Shown piece by piece: positions 21,585-30,761 of a stretch of DNA of 64,000 nucleotides. A program made the translations under genes and the position numbers. The DNA lies in the NCBI RefSeq assembly GCF_001487105.1, contig NZ_LN913000.1, positions 310,001 through 374,000 on the forward strand, read 5' to 3'. Position 1 is the first letter of the stretch; each line of letters starts with the position of its first letter. The notes below the pieces were generated by a model. The model saw nothing but the letters and a program-made list of their open reading frames with translations. It ran no database searches and was not told the DNA's origin. The DNA comes from Mediterraneibacter massiliensis. Lineage in GTDB: Bacteria > Bacillota > Clostridia > Lachnospirales > Lachnospiraceae.

Positions 21585-21947
21585 ATGGATTATAATACAG
21601 AAATGCCGATCTATTTGCAGGTGATACATGATTTGAAAAAAAAGATGGTCCAGGGTCAGTTAAAACCGGGAGATAAGATGCCTTCTAACCGGGAACTTGC
21701 TGTGATCTATAAGATCAATCAGAACACAGCGGCGAGGATCTACAGGGAAATGGAGACAGCAGGCTATTGTTTTACAAGGAGAGGGATAGGAACATTTGTC
21801 GTGGAGGAAGAGAAAATGTTTGGGATGATCAAGAAAGAAATGGCGGAGGAACTTTTGAAGAATTTTATGAGAGAAATGCAGGATCTAGGGTATCAGAAGG
21901 ATGATATCATATTTCAGATCGCGGATTATAAGGAGGAAGAACAATGA
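21585..21947 (+). CDS. GntR-family regulator, YtrA subfamily
   Basis: A 120-residue repressor. It has an N-terminal winged helix (PIYLQVIHDLKKKMVQGQLK, PGDKMPSNRELAV, TAARIYREMETAGYC, RRGIGTFV) and only a short helical tail for dimerisation. This is the YtrA type that controls its own ABC-transporter operon, often in response to cell-envelope antibiotics. AAAGGAGGG precedes the ATG. Its stop overlaps the start of the ATPase gene (ATGA). The repeated GTACTAT motifs upstream are likely operators. Confidence 0.93.
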   Translation: MDYNTEMPIYLQVIHDLKKKMVQGQLKPGDKMPSNRELAVIYKINQNTAARIYREMETAGYCFTRRGIGTFVVEEEKMFGMIKKEMAEELLKNFMREMQDLGYQKDDIIFQIADYKEEEQ

Positions 21948-22630
21948 TTTTACAGTGTACAGGATTAAATAAATCCTTTGCAAATAAGAAAGCGGTGAGT
22001 GATTTTAATATAAAGCTTTCAGAAGGAAAAATATATGGCCTGCTTGGAGAAAACGGGAGCGGAAAGACGACCTGGATGAAAATGGTAGCAGGGCTTACAA
22101 AGCCTACATCAGGGGAAATCTGCTATAAGGGTGCTCCCTGGACATATAAATATAAAAATGAGATTGCTTATATGTCTACAGAACCATTTTTCTATGATTA
22201 TATGACGGTAAAGGATGTGGGAAGATATTATGCAGATTTCTTTATGGATTTTGATACAGAGAAGTTCCGGCAGATGATAGGAAAAGTAGGTCTGGAAGAA
22301 TCTATGAAGGTAAAAGCACTGTCCACAGGGATGACAGCAAAATTAAAGGTCGTAGTGACGCTTTCCAGAAAGGCTTCTTTGTACTTATTGGATGAACCAC
22401 TCAATGGAATCGACTTTAAGGCAAGAGAAGAGATCGTGTCTATGATCTTGGATGAAGCAGACAGCAAGAATTGTTTCGTGATCTCGACACATCTGATCAA
22501 CGAGATAGAAAGTTTTATCGACGAGGCGATTTTTGTGAAAAATGGACAGCTGCTCTTGCAGACGGAGACAGAAAAAGAACGTATGCAAAATGGCAGATCG
22601 ATCGCGGATATTTATATGGAGATTATGTAA
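21944..22630 (+). CDS. ABC transporter ATPase (YtrB-like)
   Basis: A 228-residue ATP-binding subunit with Walker A GENGSGKTT, a signature loop changed to LSTGMTAKLKVV instead of LSGGQ, Walker B LYLLDEPLNGID and switch H in ISTHLINE. The shifted signature is common in YtrB/BcrA-type exporters. The start overlaps the GntR stop by four bases. It pairs with the membrane subunit encoded next, forming an exporter or envelope-stress ABC system; substrate unknown. Confidence 0.93.
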   Translation: MILQCTGLNKSFANKKAVSDFNIKLSEGKIYGLLGENGSGKTTWMKMVAGLTKPTSGEICYKGAPWTYKYKNEIAYMSTEPFFYDYMTVKDVGRYYADFFMDFDTEKFRQMIGKVGLEESMKVKALSTGMTAKLKVVVTLSRKASLYLLDEPLNGIDFKAREEIVSMILDEADSKNCFVISTHLINEIESFIDEAIFVKNGQLLLQTETEKERMQNGRSIADIYMEIM

Positions 22631-22643
22631 GGGGGAGAGAACG

Positions 22644-23390
22644 ATGGGAAAAATTATAAAATATGAATGGAGAAAACAGCGTACGGCCCGGCTCATCATA
22701 CTGTTTGGACTGGCGGTATGTTTACTTACCTTTTTGGCAGGGCTGATTTTTAACAGAGATACCACGATGGTTGTAAGCATTGGAATTTTGTTTCTGGGGG
22801 CATTTCTGGTGATTTTTTATACAGGCATTGAAAGTTTGCTCGTATTTAACAGAGATCTTAGGACAAAACAGAGTCATATGCTCTGGATGATCCCAAAGTC
22901 AGTGTGGGAGATACTGGGTGGTAAATTTATTTCGGCAATCTTACAGATGCTATTTGTATTTGCGGCATTTATAGCCGCAGGCTGTATCTGTTTTACCGCA
23001 GGCATGGTAAAGATCGGCGGTCTGCAGATGGTGCTGGATGCCGTGAAGCGTTTTGTGGATGCGGTCTTTTCTGTAGGAGTCGACTGGAAATGGTTCTTTA
23101 TGATGATAGTTCTGTTGTTTATCGCATGGACGGAAATTATTATGGTCGGATTTCTTGCGATCATCATATCCAGGACACTTTTCTTGAATTCCCGTTTTGC
23201 AGGTTTATTTTCAGTGCTCCTGTTTTTCCTGTTCAACTGGATCGTAGAAAAGGGGTATTCGCTTATAAGTGATATGCTCCATGTGTCAGCATTTGAGATC
23301 CAGGCATGGGATTATCTGTATTACGTCATCGTATGTATTGTCCTCTTCTTACTGTCTGGGCTTCTTGCAGACAAAAAACTGAGCGTATAG
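22644..23390 (+). CDS. ABC-2 type membrane permease subunit
   Basis: I take the ATG at 22644 (MGKIIKYEWRKQRTARLI) because GGGGGAGAG precedes it; the frame extends 34 codons further up only through the ATPase gene. The 248-residue protein has about six hydrophobic segments, begins with a short basic cytoplasmic end and has no catalytic motif, as in ABC-2 exporter permeases. It lies 13 bases after the ATPase gene and completes the GntR-controlled operon. Confidence 0.88.
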   Translation: MGKIIKYEWRKQRTARLIILFGLAVCLLTFLAGLIFNRDTTMVVSIGILFLGAFLVIFYTGIESLLVFNRDLRTKQSHMLWMIPKSVWEILGGKFISAILQMLFVFAAFIAAGCICFTAGMVKIGGLQMVLDAVKRFVDAVFSVGVDWKWFFMMIVLLFIAWTEIIMVGFLAIIISRTLFLNSRFAGLFSVLLFFLFNWIVEKGYSLISDMLHVSAFEIQAWDYLYYVIVCIVLFLLSGLLADKKLSV

Positions 23391-23411
23391 GCAAGCAGAG
23401 GAGTGAAGTTT

Positions 23412-24320
23412 TTAAAAATCAGGAAATAAAGCTGCCATATCTTTTGGCAGCGGTGCGGTAAAGCACATGTTTTTCCCTGTGATGGGATGGGGAAAGGAGA
23501 GACGCCAGGAATGAAGTGCCTGGCGTTTTATATATTCCATATCAGGGTTGTACAAGTAATCTCCGATCAGTGGAAAGCCGAGGTACTTCATATGTACACG
23601 TATCTGGTGTGTGCGGCCTGTCTCAAGCTTCAGCCATACGAGGCTGTGGGTATTGTCCTCCCTTAGCTGTGTCGCTGCCAAAGTTTTGTAATGCGTAACA
23701 GCATGTTCTCCATGTTCAAAGTCCACGGTACGTTCCACCAGGGATGTCCCTTTTCTGGCGATGGGTGCGCATATGCTTCCCTGAGAAGGCTCTACCTTTC
23801 CTTTTACGACGGCAAGATATTCTCTTATTATTGTATGGTGCCTCGTCATAGAAGAAAGAAGATTAGAACTAAGCATATGCTTTGCGATCACTGTTATGCC
23901 GGACGTGTCTCGGTCCAGACGGTTTGTACAGCGAAAGATAAAGGGTTTATGCTGCTCTTGATAATACCAGGCGAGAGCGTTGGCAAGAGAGTTTGTGTAG
24001 TTGTTTAAAGAAGGATGTACAGGCATTCCTGCCGGTTTATTGACGACTACGATATCTTCATCTTCATAAAGAATAGTAAGAGGGAGACACACGGGCGGAA
24101 TTTTATCCGAAGAAGTGGTTTCCTGTATTCTCACGACCAGTGTATCACCTGTATACACACGCTGGTTTAAGCGGCTCCAGTGTCCGTTTACCAGTATACT
24201 TTCCGGCATCTTCTTTAAATCTGTCAGATTTTGTCGAGAATATCCCTGTCTTCTCAAAAATTGTTCGATATGAAGAGCATTTTCATTTTCTTTTATTGGA
24301 TAAATCAATGTACGGTTCAT
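23412..24320 (-). CDS. RluA/RluD-family 23S rRNA pseudouridine synthase
   Basis: Converts uridine to pseudouridine in rRNA. The start at 24320 (MNRTLIYPIKENENA) gives 302 residues; the upstream extension has no homology-like text. No strong Shine-Dalgarno is seen. An S4-like RNA-binding segment (ALHIEQFLRRQGYSRQNL to YTGDTLVV) occupies about residues 14-60. The catalytic domain follows: EDEDIVVVNKPAGMPVHPS, the catalytic Asp in NRLDRDTSGI, EYLAVVKG and LETGRTHQIRVH. The exact target uridine cannot be told. Confidence 0.93.
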   Translation of the reverse strand: MNRTLIYPIKENENALHIEQFLRRQGYSRQNLTDLKKMPESILVNGHWSRLNQRVYTGDTLVVRIQETTSSDKIPPVCLPLTILYEDEDIVVVNKPAGMPVHPSLNNYTNSLANALAWYYQEQHKPFIFRCTNRLDRDTSGITVIAKHMLSSNLLSSMTRHHTIIREYLAVVKGKVEPSQGSICAPIARKGTSLVERTVDFEHGEHAVTHYKTLAATQLREDNTHSLVWLKLETGRTHQIRVHMKYLGFPLIGDYLYNPDMEYIKRQALHSWRLSFPHPITGKNMCFTAPLPKDMAALFPDF

Positions 24321-24397
24321 GGGACAATCATAAGGCTGGAAGCAGGGGATGTCAAGGGAAAATGCTTTTTTGATTTTGAGTTTCTTTTGCGATTTTC

Positions 24398-24427
24398 TTG
24401 TAAAAACAAGGTTTTTTCGTGTATAAT
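24398..24427 (+). promoter_or_regulatory. Promoter of tex
   Basis: TTGTAA at 24398-24403, an 18-base spacer and TATAAT at 24422-24427. Confidence 0.6.
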
Positions 24428-24487
24428 GAGGAAAGCCGCGGCAAGCTGATTTGCACGGCATAAGAGAAAATGTGAGGTACAAGAAAA

Positions 24488-26638
24488 ATGGACATTAACC
24501 AAAAACTGACAGAAGAATTAGCAGTCCGGCGCGAACAGATAGACGCGGCGGTCAAATTGATAGATGAAGGAAACACGATCCCGTTTATCTCCAGATACCG
24601 TAAGGAAGCGACGGGTTCCCTAAATGACGAGCAGCTTCGTAAATTGTATGAAAGGCTTGTCTATCTTAGAAATCTGGAAGAAAAGAAAGAACAGGTATTG
24701 TCTAGTATAGAGGAACAAGGAAAGCTGACAGAAGATCTAAAAAGTCAGATCCTCGCGGCGGAGACGCTGGTCGTCGTAGAAGATCTGTATCGCCCGTACC
24801 GCCCAAAGAGAAGGACAAGAGCGACGATCGCGAAAGAGAAAGGTCTGGAACCGCTTGCAGCAGTTATTACTTTGCAAAAAACGAAAGAGTCTGTGGAAGA
24901 TGTGGCGAAAGCGTATATTTCGGAGGAAAAAGGCGTCGCAGACACGAAAGAAGCAATCAACGGGGCAAAAGATATTATTGCGGAAGCGATTTCAGATGAT
25001 GCCGATCATCGAAGCTGGATCCGGCGGATCACGATGAAAAAGGGAAAACTGCTCTCCACGGCGAAGAATGCAGAAATAGAATCCGTATATGAGATGTATT
25101 ATAACTTTGAGGAATCTGTCATGAAATTGGCGGGTCACAGGATCTTAGCGGTAAACCGTGGAGAAAAGGAGAAGATCTTAACGGTGAAGATCGAGGCGCC
25201 GGAAGAAGAAATATTGCGCTTCCTGGAAAAACAGGTTATCCATACAGAGAATCCATATACAATGCCTTTGTTAAAAGAAGCAGTGGAGGACAGCTATAAG
25301 CGTCTGATCGCGCCGGCGATCGAAAGAGAGATCCGCAATGAATTGACAGAAAAAGCAGAGGATGGGGCGATCGAAGTATTTGGAAAGAATCTCCATCAGC
25401 TTTTGATGCAGCCGCCTATTGCCGGACAAGTTGTGCTTGGCTGGGATCCGGCATTTCGTACCGGTTGTAAACTGGCGGTGGTAGACGCTACAGGAAAGGT
25501 GCTGGGGACGACGGTGATTTATCCGACGGCTCCGACGACACCACAGAAGATCAAGGCGTCTAAGGAGCTGCTCAAAAAGATCATCCCTAAATATCATATT
25601 ACATTGATCTCCCTGGGAAATGGAACGGCTTCCCGGGAATCAGAACAGTTTATCACAGAACTTTTGAAGGAAATTCCGGAGAAAGTACAGTATGTGATTG
25701 TAAATGAGGCGGGAGCGTCGGTATATTCTGCAAGTAAACTGGCAAGCGAGGAGTTCCCTAAATTTGACGTAGGACAAAGAAGCGCTGCCTCGATTGCAAG
25801 GAGACTGCAGGATCCGCTGGCGGAATTAGTAAAGATCGATCCGAAATCTATTGGGGTAGGTCAGTATCAGCATGATATGAACCAGAAAAAACTGGGGGAA
25901 TCTTTGACAGGAGTTGTAGAGGATTGTGTAAATAAAGTAGGCGTGGATCTAAATACGGCTTCTGCTCCGTTATTATCTTATATATCTGGGATCACTGGTA
26001 CGATCGCGAAAAATATCGTGGCGTACAGAGAAGAAAACGGAAAATTCGAGAGTCGTAAGGAATTGCTGAAGGTAGCAAAATTAGGACCAAAGGCATTTGA
26101 GCAGTGCGCAGGCTTTATGCGCATCCAGGGAGGAAAAAATCCGTTGGACGCGACAGGTGTGCATCCCGAATCTTACGGGGCAGCGGAAAAACTCCTAAAA
26201 AAGCAAGGTTTCAAACCGGAAGATATCACAGGCGGAAATTTAACCGGGCTGTCGCTTACGATCAGGGATTATGCGCGCCTTGCCGAAGAATTAGGAATCG
26301 GAGAGATCACGCTGAGAGATATTGTAAAAGAATTGGAAAAACCTGCCCGTGATCCGCGTGAAGAGATGCCGAAACCGATCCTGCGTACGGATGTGCTGGA
26401 GATGGAAGACTTAAAAGAAGGAATGGTATTAAAAGGCACTGTCCGTAATGTCATTGATTTCGGCGCGTTTGTAGATATAGGTGTACACCAGGATGGGCTG
26501 GTACATATTTCGCAGATCACAGACCGATATATAAAACATCCGTTGGAAGCTGTCAGTGTGGGAGACATTGTAGACGTAAAAGTGATGAGTGTAGATTTGA
26601 AGAAAAAGAGAATCCAGCTTACTATGCGAGGAATATAG
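24488..26638 (+). CDS. tex: Tex, RNA-binding transcription accessory protein
   Basis: A 716-residue protein of normal Tex length. In order it has the N-terminal helical Tex domain (TIPFISRYRKEATGSLNDEQ), YRPYRPKRRTRATIAKEKGL, a YqgF/RNase H-like domain (GWDPAFRTGCKLAVVDATGK, SLGNGTASRESE), helix-hairpin-helix motifs around ISGITGTIAKNIVAYREENG, and a C-terminal S1 domain (LKGTVRNVIDFGAFVDIGVH, DGLVHISQ). It binds nucleic acid and affects transcription; exact role debated. It has its own promoter and converges on bioY. Confidence 0.97.
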   Translation: MDINQKLTEELAVRREQIDAAVKLIDEGNTIPFISRYRKEATGSLNDEQLRKLYERLVYLRNLEEKKEQVLSSIEEQGKLTEDLKSQILAAETLVVVEDLYRPYRPKRRTRATIAKEKGLEPLAAVITLQKTKESVEDVAKAYISEEKGVADTKEAINGAKDIIAEAISDDADHRSWIRRITMKKGKLLSTAKNAEIESVYEMYYNFEESVMKLAGHRILAVNRGEKEKILTVKIEAPEEEILRFLEKQVIHTENPYTMPLLKEAVEDSYKRLIAPAIEREIRNELTEKAEDGAIEVFGKNLHQLLMQPPIAGQVVLGWDPAFRTGCKLAVVDATGKVLGTTVIYPTAPTTPQKIKASKELLKKIIPKYHITLISLGNGTASRESEQFITELLKEIPEKVQYVIVNEAGASVYSASKLASEEFPKFDVGQRSAASIARRLQDPLAELVKIDPKSIGVGQYQHDMNQKKLGESLTGVVEDCVNKVGVDLNTASAPLLSYISGITGTIAKNIVAYREENGKFESRKELLKVAKLGPKAFEQCAGFMRIQGGKNPLDATGVHPESYGAAEKLLKKQGFKPEDITGGNLTGLSLTIRDYARLAEELGIGEITLRDIVKELEKPARDPREEMPKPILRTDVLEMEDLKEGMVLKGTVRNVIDFGAFVDIGVHQDGLVHISQITDRYIKHPLEAVSVGDIVDVKVMSVDLKKKRIQLTMRGI

Positions 26639-26654
26639 GAAAAGACAGAAAAAT

Positions 26655-26677
26655 AGTTCCTCTGTTTTAGAGGAACT
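26655..26677. terminator. Bidirectional terminator between tex and bioY
   Basis: AGTTCCTC pairs with GAGGAACT round a seven-base loop, overlapping the bioY stop codon. No T run follows in the plus direction. On the minus strand the stem is followed by ATTTTTCTGTC. Confidence 0.6.
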
Positions 26678-27209
26678 GAAGTGCAGACTTAAGTTTCCGT
26701 CCGATGAAAACGGCAGCAGCGATTTTGAGGGCATCTCCGATCAAATAGGGAACAACGCCGATCATAAGAGCTGCTGTAAAATTCACATGTAATTGCACGG
26801 CAAGCCATACAGTTCCGAACAGATAGCAGACAGCGGTGCCTGCAAGTAGTCCGCCTATTTGCAAAGAGAGTGTATCCGAAAAATGTTCAACAAAAAAGCC
26901 GCCGATGACTACGAGAAAAAGATAACCGACCAGATAGCCGCCGGTGGGTCCGGCAATCTTTCCAATCCCGCTTCCAAAAGAAGAAAAGACAGGAATGCCT
27001 GCGATTCCGATCAGGATATAGAGGATACAGCTTATGGCGCTGTTTTTCATTCCAAGCACATAGCAGGACAGATAGAGTCCAAAGGTGGCGAGAGATAGAG
27101 GAACCGGACTAAATGGCAGAGGGATGGTAAAAGGGCTGATAATGCAGAGGACGGCTGTCATCAGTGCGATACGAGTAAGACTGTGGGTAGTGGTGCGTGT
27201 TGTTTCCAT
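26667..27209 (-). CDS. bioY: BioY, biotin ECF transporter S component
   Basis: The substrate-binding membrane subunit for biotin uptake. The start at 27209 (METTRTTTHSL) has AAAAGGAGT before it, giving 180 residues. Six hydrophobic segments and the family text TIPLPFSPVPLSLATFGLYL, GIAGIPVFSSF, GPTGGYLVGY and the C-terminal YLIGDALKIAAAVFIGRKL identify BioY. No EcfA/EcfT energising subunits are nearby, so it probably uses a shared ECF module encoded elsewhere. A BirA-type operator overlaps its promoter, so biotin should repress it. Confidence 0.95.
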   Translation of the reverse strand: METTRTTTHSLTRIALMTAVLCIISPFTIPLPFSPVPLSLATFGLYLSCYVLGMKNSAISCILYILIGIAGIPVFSSFGSGIGKIAGPTGGYLVGYLFLVVIGGFFVEHFSDTLSLQIGGLLAGTAVCYLFGTVWLAVQLHVNFTAALMIGVVPYLIGDALKIAAAVFIGRKLKSALQFL

Positions 27210-27262
27210 AATAATAGACTCCTTTTGTGTATTCCATATTCCTATATTTGCAGCATACATAA

Positions 27263-27316
27263 AGTATAAAAGAAAAATGATATAATGTCAACCTTATAAT
27301 AAAAATAGTTAACAAT
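27263..27316 (-). promoter_or_regulatory. bioY promoter with overlapping BirA-type operator
   Basis: On the minus strand TTGACA (27286-27291), a 17-base spacer and TATACT (27263-27268). Across the -35 lie two half-sites, AATGTCAAC (27284-27292) and GTTAACAAT (27308-27316), 15 bases apart and matching as an inverted repeat at seven of nine positions. This is the half-site and spacing pattern of Firmicute BirA operators. Confidence 0.75.
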
Positions 27317-27422
27317 TGCGTCAAGCAGAAAAGATTTACAAAAATTTTATATGGGTTAAAAATGAGCTGTGTTATACTAAAAACCATATATAAATAGGAT
27401 AATAGAGATATGGAGAAAAGAT

Positions 27423-28280
27423 ATGTTTGGTTATGTGACCATATGTGAACCAGAATTAAAAGTTAAAGATTTGCGCAAATATAAAGCATATTACTGCGGA
27501 CTTTGCCATATCCTGAAAGAAAAATACGGTATATCCGGACAGATGACACTGACGTACGATATGACATTTGCGATCATTTTGCTGACGTCTCTATATGAGA
27601 GCCAGACTTGTACAGAAGTGCATAGATGTAAAGTGCATCCGATAAAAAAACAGCAGATGCTGCAAAACGAGATTACGGAATATGCGGCAGATATGAATGT
27701 TTTGCTTGCATGGTATCATCTAGAAGATGACTGGCGGGATGAAAAGAAAGTAAGCGCATTTCTGGCAAAGGGGGCGCTGAAGCGTAAGGCGAAACGGATC
27801 ATTGCAAAGTATCCGCGTCAGAGCCAGGCAATCGAAACCTCCCTGAAAGAACTTGCCGCCTGCGAAAAAGAAAATAGTACAGATCTTGACCGGACGGCGG
27901 GATGCTTTGGGCGTTTGATGGAGGAATTGTTTGTCTGGCAGGAAGATATGTGGGAAAAGAGTTTGCGCCGAATGGGATTTTTCCTGGGAAAGTTTATATA
28001 CATCATGGATGCGTATGAGGATCTGGAAGAGGATCTGAAAAAGGGCTGCTATAATCCGCTTAAGAAACTTTGCACGCAGGAAGGGTATGAAGAAAAATGC
28101 AGGGAGATCCTCTGTATGATGATCGCAGAGTGCAGTGTGGAATTTGAAAAGCTGCCATGTATCGTAGATGTGGACATTTTGAGAAATATATTGTATGATG
28201 GAGTCTGGAATCGCTATCATAAGATACAGTTGAAGAAAAGAGAAGGAAAGGAAAAGAAAAATGACGAAAAATCCATATGA
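27423..28280 (+). CDS. DUF5685 family protein
   Basis: A 285-residue protein of unknown function, recognised as the DUF5685 type often encoded beside a J-domain protein in Lachnospiraceae. Visible features are paired cysteines near the start (YYCGLC, then [12 protein letters not shown]), which could bind a metal, a mostly helical body, and an acidic motif [19 protein letters not shown] near residue 195 that loosely recalls the Asp-rich motifs of all-alpha isoprenoid synthases. No signal peptide. Its 3' end overlaps the J-protein start by 20 bases, so the two are translationally linked. No function is claimed. Confidence 0.8.
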   Translation: MFGYVTICEPELKVKDLRKYKAYYCGLCHILKEKYGISGQMTLTYDMTFAIILLTSLYESQTCTEVHRCKVHPIKKQQMLQNEITEYAADMNVLLAWYHLEDDWRDEKKVSAFLAKGALKRKAKRIIAKYPRQSQAIETSLKELAACEKENSTDLDRTAGCFGRLMEELFVWQEDMWEKSLRRMGFFLGKFIYIMDAYEDLEEDLKKGCYNPLKKLCTQEGYEEKCREILCMMIAECSVEFEKLPCIVDVDILRNILYDGVWNRYHKIQLKKREGKEKKNDEKSI

Positions 28281-28887
28281 TGTACTGGGCGTGTCACCCA
28301 ATGCATCGGATGATGAGATAAAAAGGGCATACCGTGATCTGACGAGAAAATACCATCCGGATGCAAATGTAAATAATCCGCTGGCAGATCTGGCGGAGGA
28401 GAAATTCAAAGAAGTACAGGAAGCGTATGATACGATCATGAAAGAACGCTCCACCGGAAGCACAGGGGGATATTCCTACGGCTACGGCGGCGGATATAAT
28501 CAGGCGCAGCAAGATCCGCAGATGCAGGCAGCCATAAATTATGTGAACAGCCGTCATTACCGGGAAGCTTTGAATGTGCTTGATCAGATCCAGAACCGTT
28601 CGGCAATGTGGTATTATGTCAGCGGATGTGCCAACGCAGGGATTGGGAATAATCTTGTGGCAAGAGAGCATGCGGCACAGGCCGTCAACATGGAACCGAA
28701 TAATCTGCAGTACCGTCAGTTCCTAAATCAACTCGATTTTAGCAGCCGCAGATACCAAAGCAATCCATATGGCGGCGGATATGGAACAGGAGGATCTTCC
28801 TGCGGCACAGGAAATATGTGCTGTGACCTGTGGTGTGCAGACAGTTTGTGTGAATGTATGGGAGGAGATCTTTGTTCATGCATGTAA
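28261..28887 (+). CDS. J-domain protein with TPR-like middle and Cys-rich tail
   Basis: A 208-residue co-chaperone-like protein. Residues 4-70 form a J domain with the essential HPD in KYHPDANV, so it should stimulate a DnaK-type Hsp70. A Gly/Tyr-rich linker ([13 protein letters not shown]) follows, then two TPR-like helix pairs ([30 protein letters not shown]). The tail holds nine cysteines in about 30 residues ([17 protein letters not shown]), a likely metal site or redox tail. It lacks the zinc and C-terminal domains of true DnaJ. GAAAGG lies before the ATG inside the DUF5685 gene. Confidence 0.88.
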   Translation: MTKNPYDVLGVSPNASDDEIKRAYRDLTRKYHPDANVNNPLADLAEEKFKEVQEAYDTIMKERSTGSTGGYSYGYGGGYNQAQQDPQMQAAINYVNSRHYREALNVLDQIQNRSAMWYYVSGCANAGIGNNLVAREHAAQAVNMEPNNLQYRQFLNQLDFSSRRYQSNPYGGGYGTGGSSCGTGNMCCDLWCADSLCECMGGDLCSCM

Positions 28888-29411
28888 AAGCAAAATCTAT
28901 GGCATTCGGCGGCCTGCTGCTTGCAGTGTCGGTCGTATGCATGTCTCTTGGCAGTGTGATTGAGACAAATACATTGTTCCTTTTAGCGGCAGCCTCTTAT
29001 TTTGTAGGTATTGTGATCCGCGAATATGGCTTGAAGATAGGGGCCGCCTTTTATCTGGCAGATGTTTTGCTGGGAGTTTTGGTCGCGCCAAATAAAATTT
29101 ATGTGCTTTCATTTGCGGCTATGGGGTTTTATATTTTGGCAGTGGAATGTATCTGGCATGTGCTGGAAAAGCATCCTAACATAGAGAAACGCCATATTTT
29201 ATTCTGGGTGATGAAATATGTGATCTTTAATGTTATGTATATCCCTATGGTACTGGTTTTTCAGGAACTGTTGTTTTCAAAAGCCATTCCGGGTTCTATG
29301 CTCCTCATCGTTATTGCGGCAGGCCAGGCCGGTCTATGGGTCTATGACAGGGCATATGAGTATGTACAGGGACATATATGGAATAAAATGCGCGGCAGAC
29401 TGCTGCGGTAG
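28878..29411 (+). CDS. Predicted multi-pass membrane protein, third gene of the DUF5685/J-protein set
   Basis: Not recognised as a named family. The start at 28878 ([12 protein letters not shown]) has GGAGGAG twelve bases before it and overlaps the J-protein stop. The 177-residue product has about five hydrophobic segments ([83 protein letters not shown]) and a basic C-terminus. Overlap and order suggest it is produced with the two upstream proteins. No catalytic motif is seen. Confidence 0.75.
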   Translation: MHVKAKSMAFGGLLLAVSVVCMSLGSVIETNTLFLLAAASYFVGIVIREYGLKIGAAFYLADVLLGVLVAPNKIYVLSFAAMGFYILAVECIWHVLEKHPNIEKRHILFWVMKYVIFNVMYIPMVLVFQELLFSKAIPGSMLLIVIAAGQAGLWVYDRAYEYVQGHIWNKMRGRLLR

Positions 29412-29435
29412 AGAGTCCGTAAAGGGCTCTTTTTG
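29412..29435 (+). terminator. Terminator after the membrane-protein gene
   Basis: AGAG.CC pairs with GG.CTCT round GTAAA, followed by TTTTTG. Confidence 0.7.
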
Positions 29436-29490
29436 TTTGGTTTTTCTGTTGGTCTGTATACAAAAAATGTGTGTGATGATATGAAAATTC

Positions 29491-29519
29491 TTGAAAAATC
29501 CAAAAGGTACTCGTATAAT
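29491..29519 (+). promoter_or_regulatory. Promoter of ddh
   Basis: TTGAAA at 29491-29496, a 17-base spacer and TATAAT at 29514-29519. It shows that the upstream in-frame ATG at 29491 is not the gene start. Confidence 0.7.
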
Positions 29520-29556
29520 AAAAACCGAATTGTATAAGAAAGGAGAAATGTTCGTT

Positions 29557-30543
29557 ATGAGTATAAGAATTGGGATTTTAGGATATGGAAATCTGGGGCG
29601 CGGCGTAGAATGTGCGATCAAGCAGAATCCGGATATGGAACTGGCTGCTGTATTTACCCGCAGAAATCCAGAGGATGTAAAGATTTTAACAGAAAGCGCG
29701 GCAGTATGTGCTTTAGCAGAGGCGGAAAACTGGAAAGATAAAATAGATGTTATGATTTTGTGCGGAGGCAGCGCTACAGATCTGCCGGAGCAGACGCCGG
29801 TCTATGCAAAATTATTTAATGTGGTGGACAGCTTTGATACACATGCACGTATCCCGGAGCATTTTGCAAATGTAGATGCGGCTGCAAAAGAAGGAGGAAA
29901 AGTAGGACTCATCTCTGTAGGCTGGGATCCGGGGATGTTCTCCCTGAACAGAATGTACGCAAACGCGATCCTGCCGCAGGGGAACGATTATACATTCTGG
30001 GGCAAAGGAGTCAGCCAGGGACATTCTGACGCGATCCGTCGTGTGGAAGGCGTAAAAGACGCAAAACAGTATACAGTTCCTGTTGAGGAAGCTTTAAAGG
30101 CAGTTAGAGATGGAGAGAATCCAGAATTGACAACACGCCAGAAACATACAAGAGAGTGCTATGTAGTATTGGAAGAAGGCGCGGATGCGAAGAAAGTGGA
30201 AGAAGAGATCAAAAATATGCCGAACTATTTCGCCGATTATGATACAACAGTGCACTTTATCAGTGAAGAAGAGTTAAAGAAAGAGCATAGTGGAATTCCC
30301 CATGGCGGATTTGTGCTCCGCAGTGGAAAGACAGGCTGGAATGAAGAAAATGCTCATCTGATCGAGTATAGTTTGAAATTGGATTCCAATCCAGAGTTTA
30401 CTTCCTCCGTGATCGTTGCATATGCAAGAGCAGCGTACAGACTGGCAAAAGAAGGACAGACAGGCTGCAAGACAGTATTTGATGTCGCGCCGGCGTATTT
30501 AAGTATAAAGAGTGGAGAAGAACTAAGAGCACATATGCTGTAA
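29557..30543 (+). CDS. ddh: meso-Diaminopimelate dehydrogenase
   Basis: Makes meso-diaminopimelate in one NADPH-dependent step from tetrahydrodipicolinate and ammonia, for lysine and peptidoglycan. The start at 29557 (MSIRIGILGYGNLGRGVE) gives 328 residues, the family length, and lies downstream of the promoter with AAAGGAG before it. Motifs are the Rossmann GYGNLGRG, AVFTRR for NADPH phosphate binding, NVVDSFDTHA, SVGWDPGMFSLNR, FWGKGVSQGHSDAIRR and SNPEFTSSVIVAYARA near the end. It appears to be a single-gene transcript. Confidence 0.97.
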   Translation: MSIRIGILGYGNLGRGVECAIKQNPDMELAAVFTRRNPEDVKILTESAAVCALAEAENWKDKIDVMILCGGSATDLPEQTPVYAKLFNVVDSFDTHARIPEHFANVDAAAKEGGKVGLISVGWDPGMFSLNRMYANAILPQGNDYTFWGKGVSQGHSDAIRRVEGVKDAKQYTVPVEEALKAVRDGENPELTTRQKHTRECYVVLEEGADAKKVEEEIKNMPNYFADYDTTVHFISEEELKKEHSGIPHGGFVLRSGKTGWNEENAHLIEYSLKLDSNPEFTSSVIVAYARAAYRLAKEGQTGCKTVFDVAPAYLSIKSGEELRAHML

Positions 30544-30650
30544 ATAGGAAGTTAATCGACAAAGCAGCGCAAATGTGTCTTATATATTTTCTTCCCGATC
30601 TTTTCACTGGATTTGATTGTCTGGCTTTGTTTCTGATATAAGAAAACAAA

Positions 30651-30703
30651 ATAAGCCTGCCGGCGCGGCAGATAAGCATTTCCTGCTGCGCCGGCAGGCT
30701 TAT
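30651..30703. terminator. Very strong hairpin after ddh
   Basis: A 21-base arm (start ATAAGCCTGCCGGCGC) pairs at essentially every position with 30683-30703 round an 11-base loop. The T-rich tail lies on the minus strand (TTATTTTGTTTTC), while the plus side is followed by GTATCTTTATAA. It probably ends ddh, though its polarity fits the minus strand better. Confidence 0.65.
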
Positions 30704-30761
30704 GTATCTTTATAAAAGGAAAGAGCCACATATTGCTGTGACTCAAAGGGGGAAAAAGTTT

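Noticed and set aside
24321..24482. N-terminal extension of the pseudouridine synthase by 54 codons
   Set aside because: The extension overlaps the tex promoter on the other strand and has no S4 or catalytic text.
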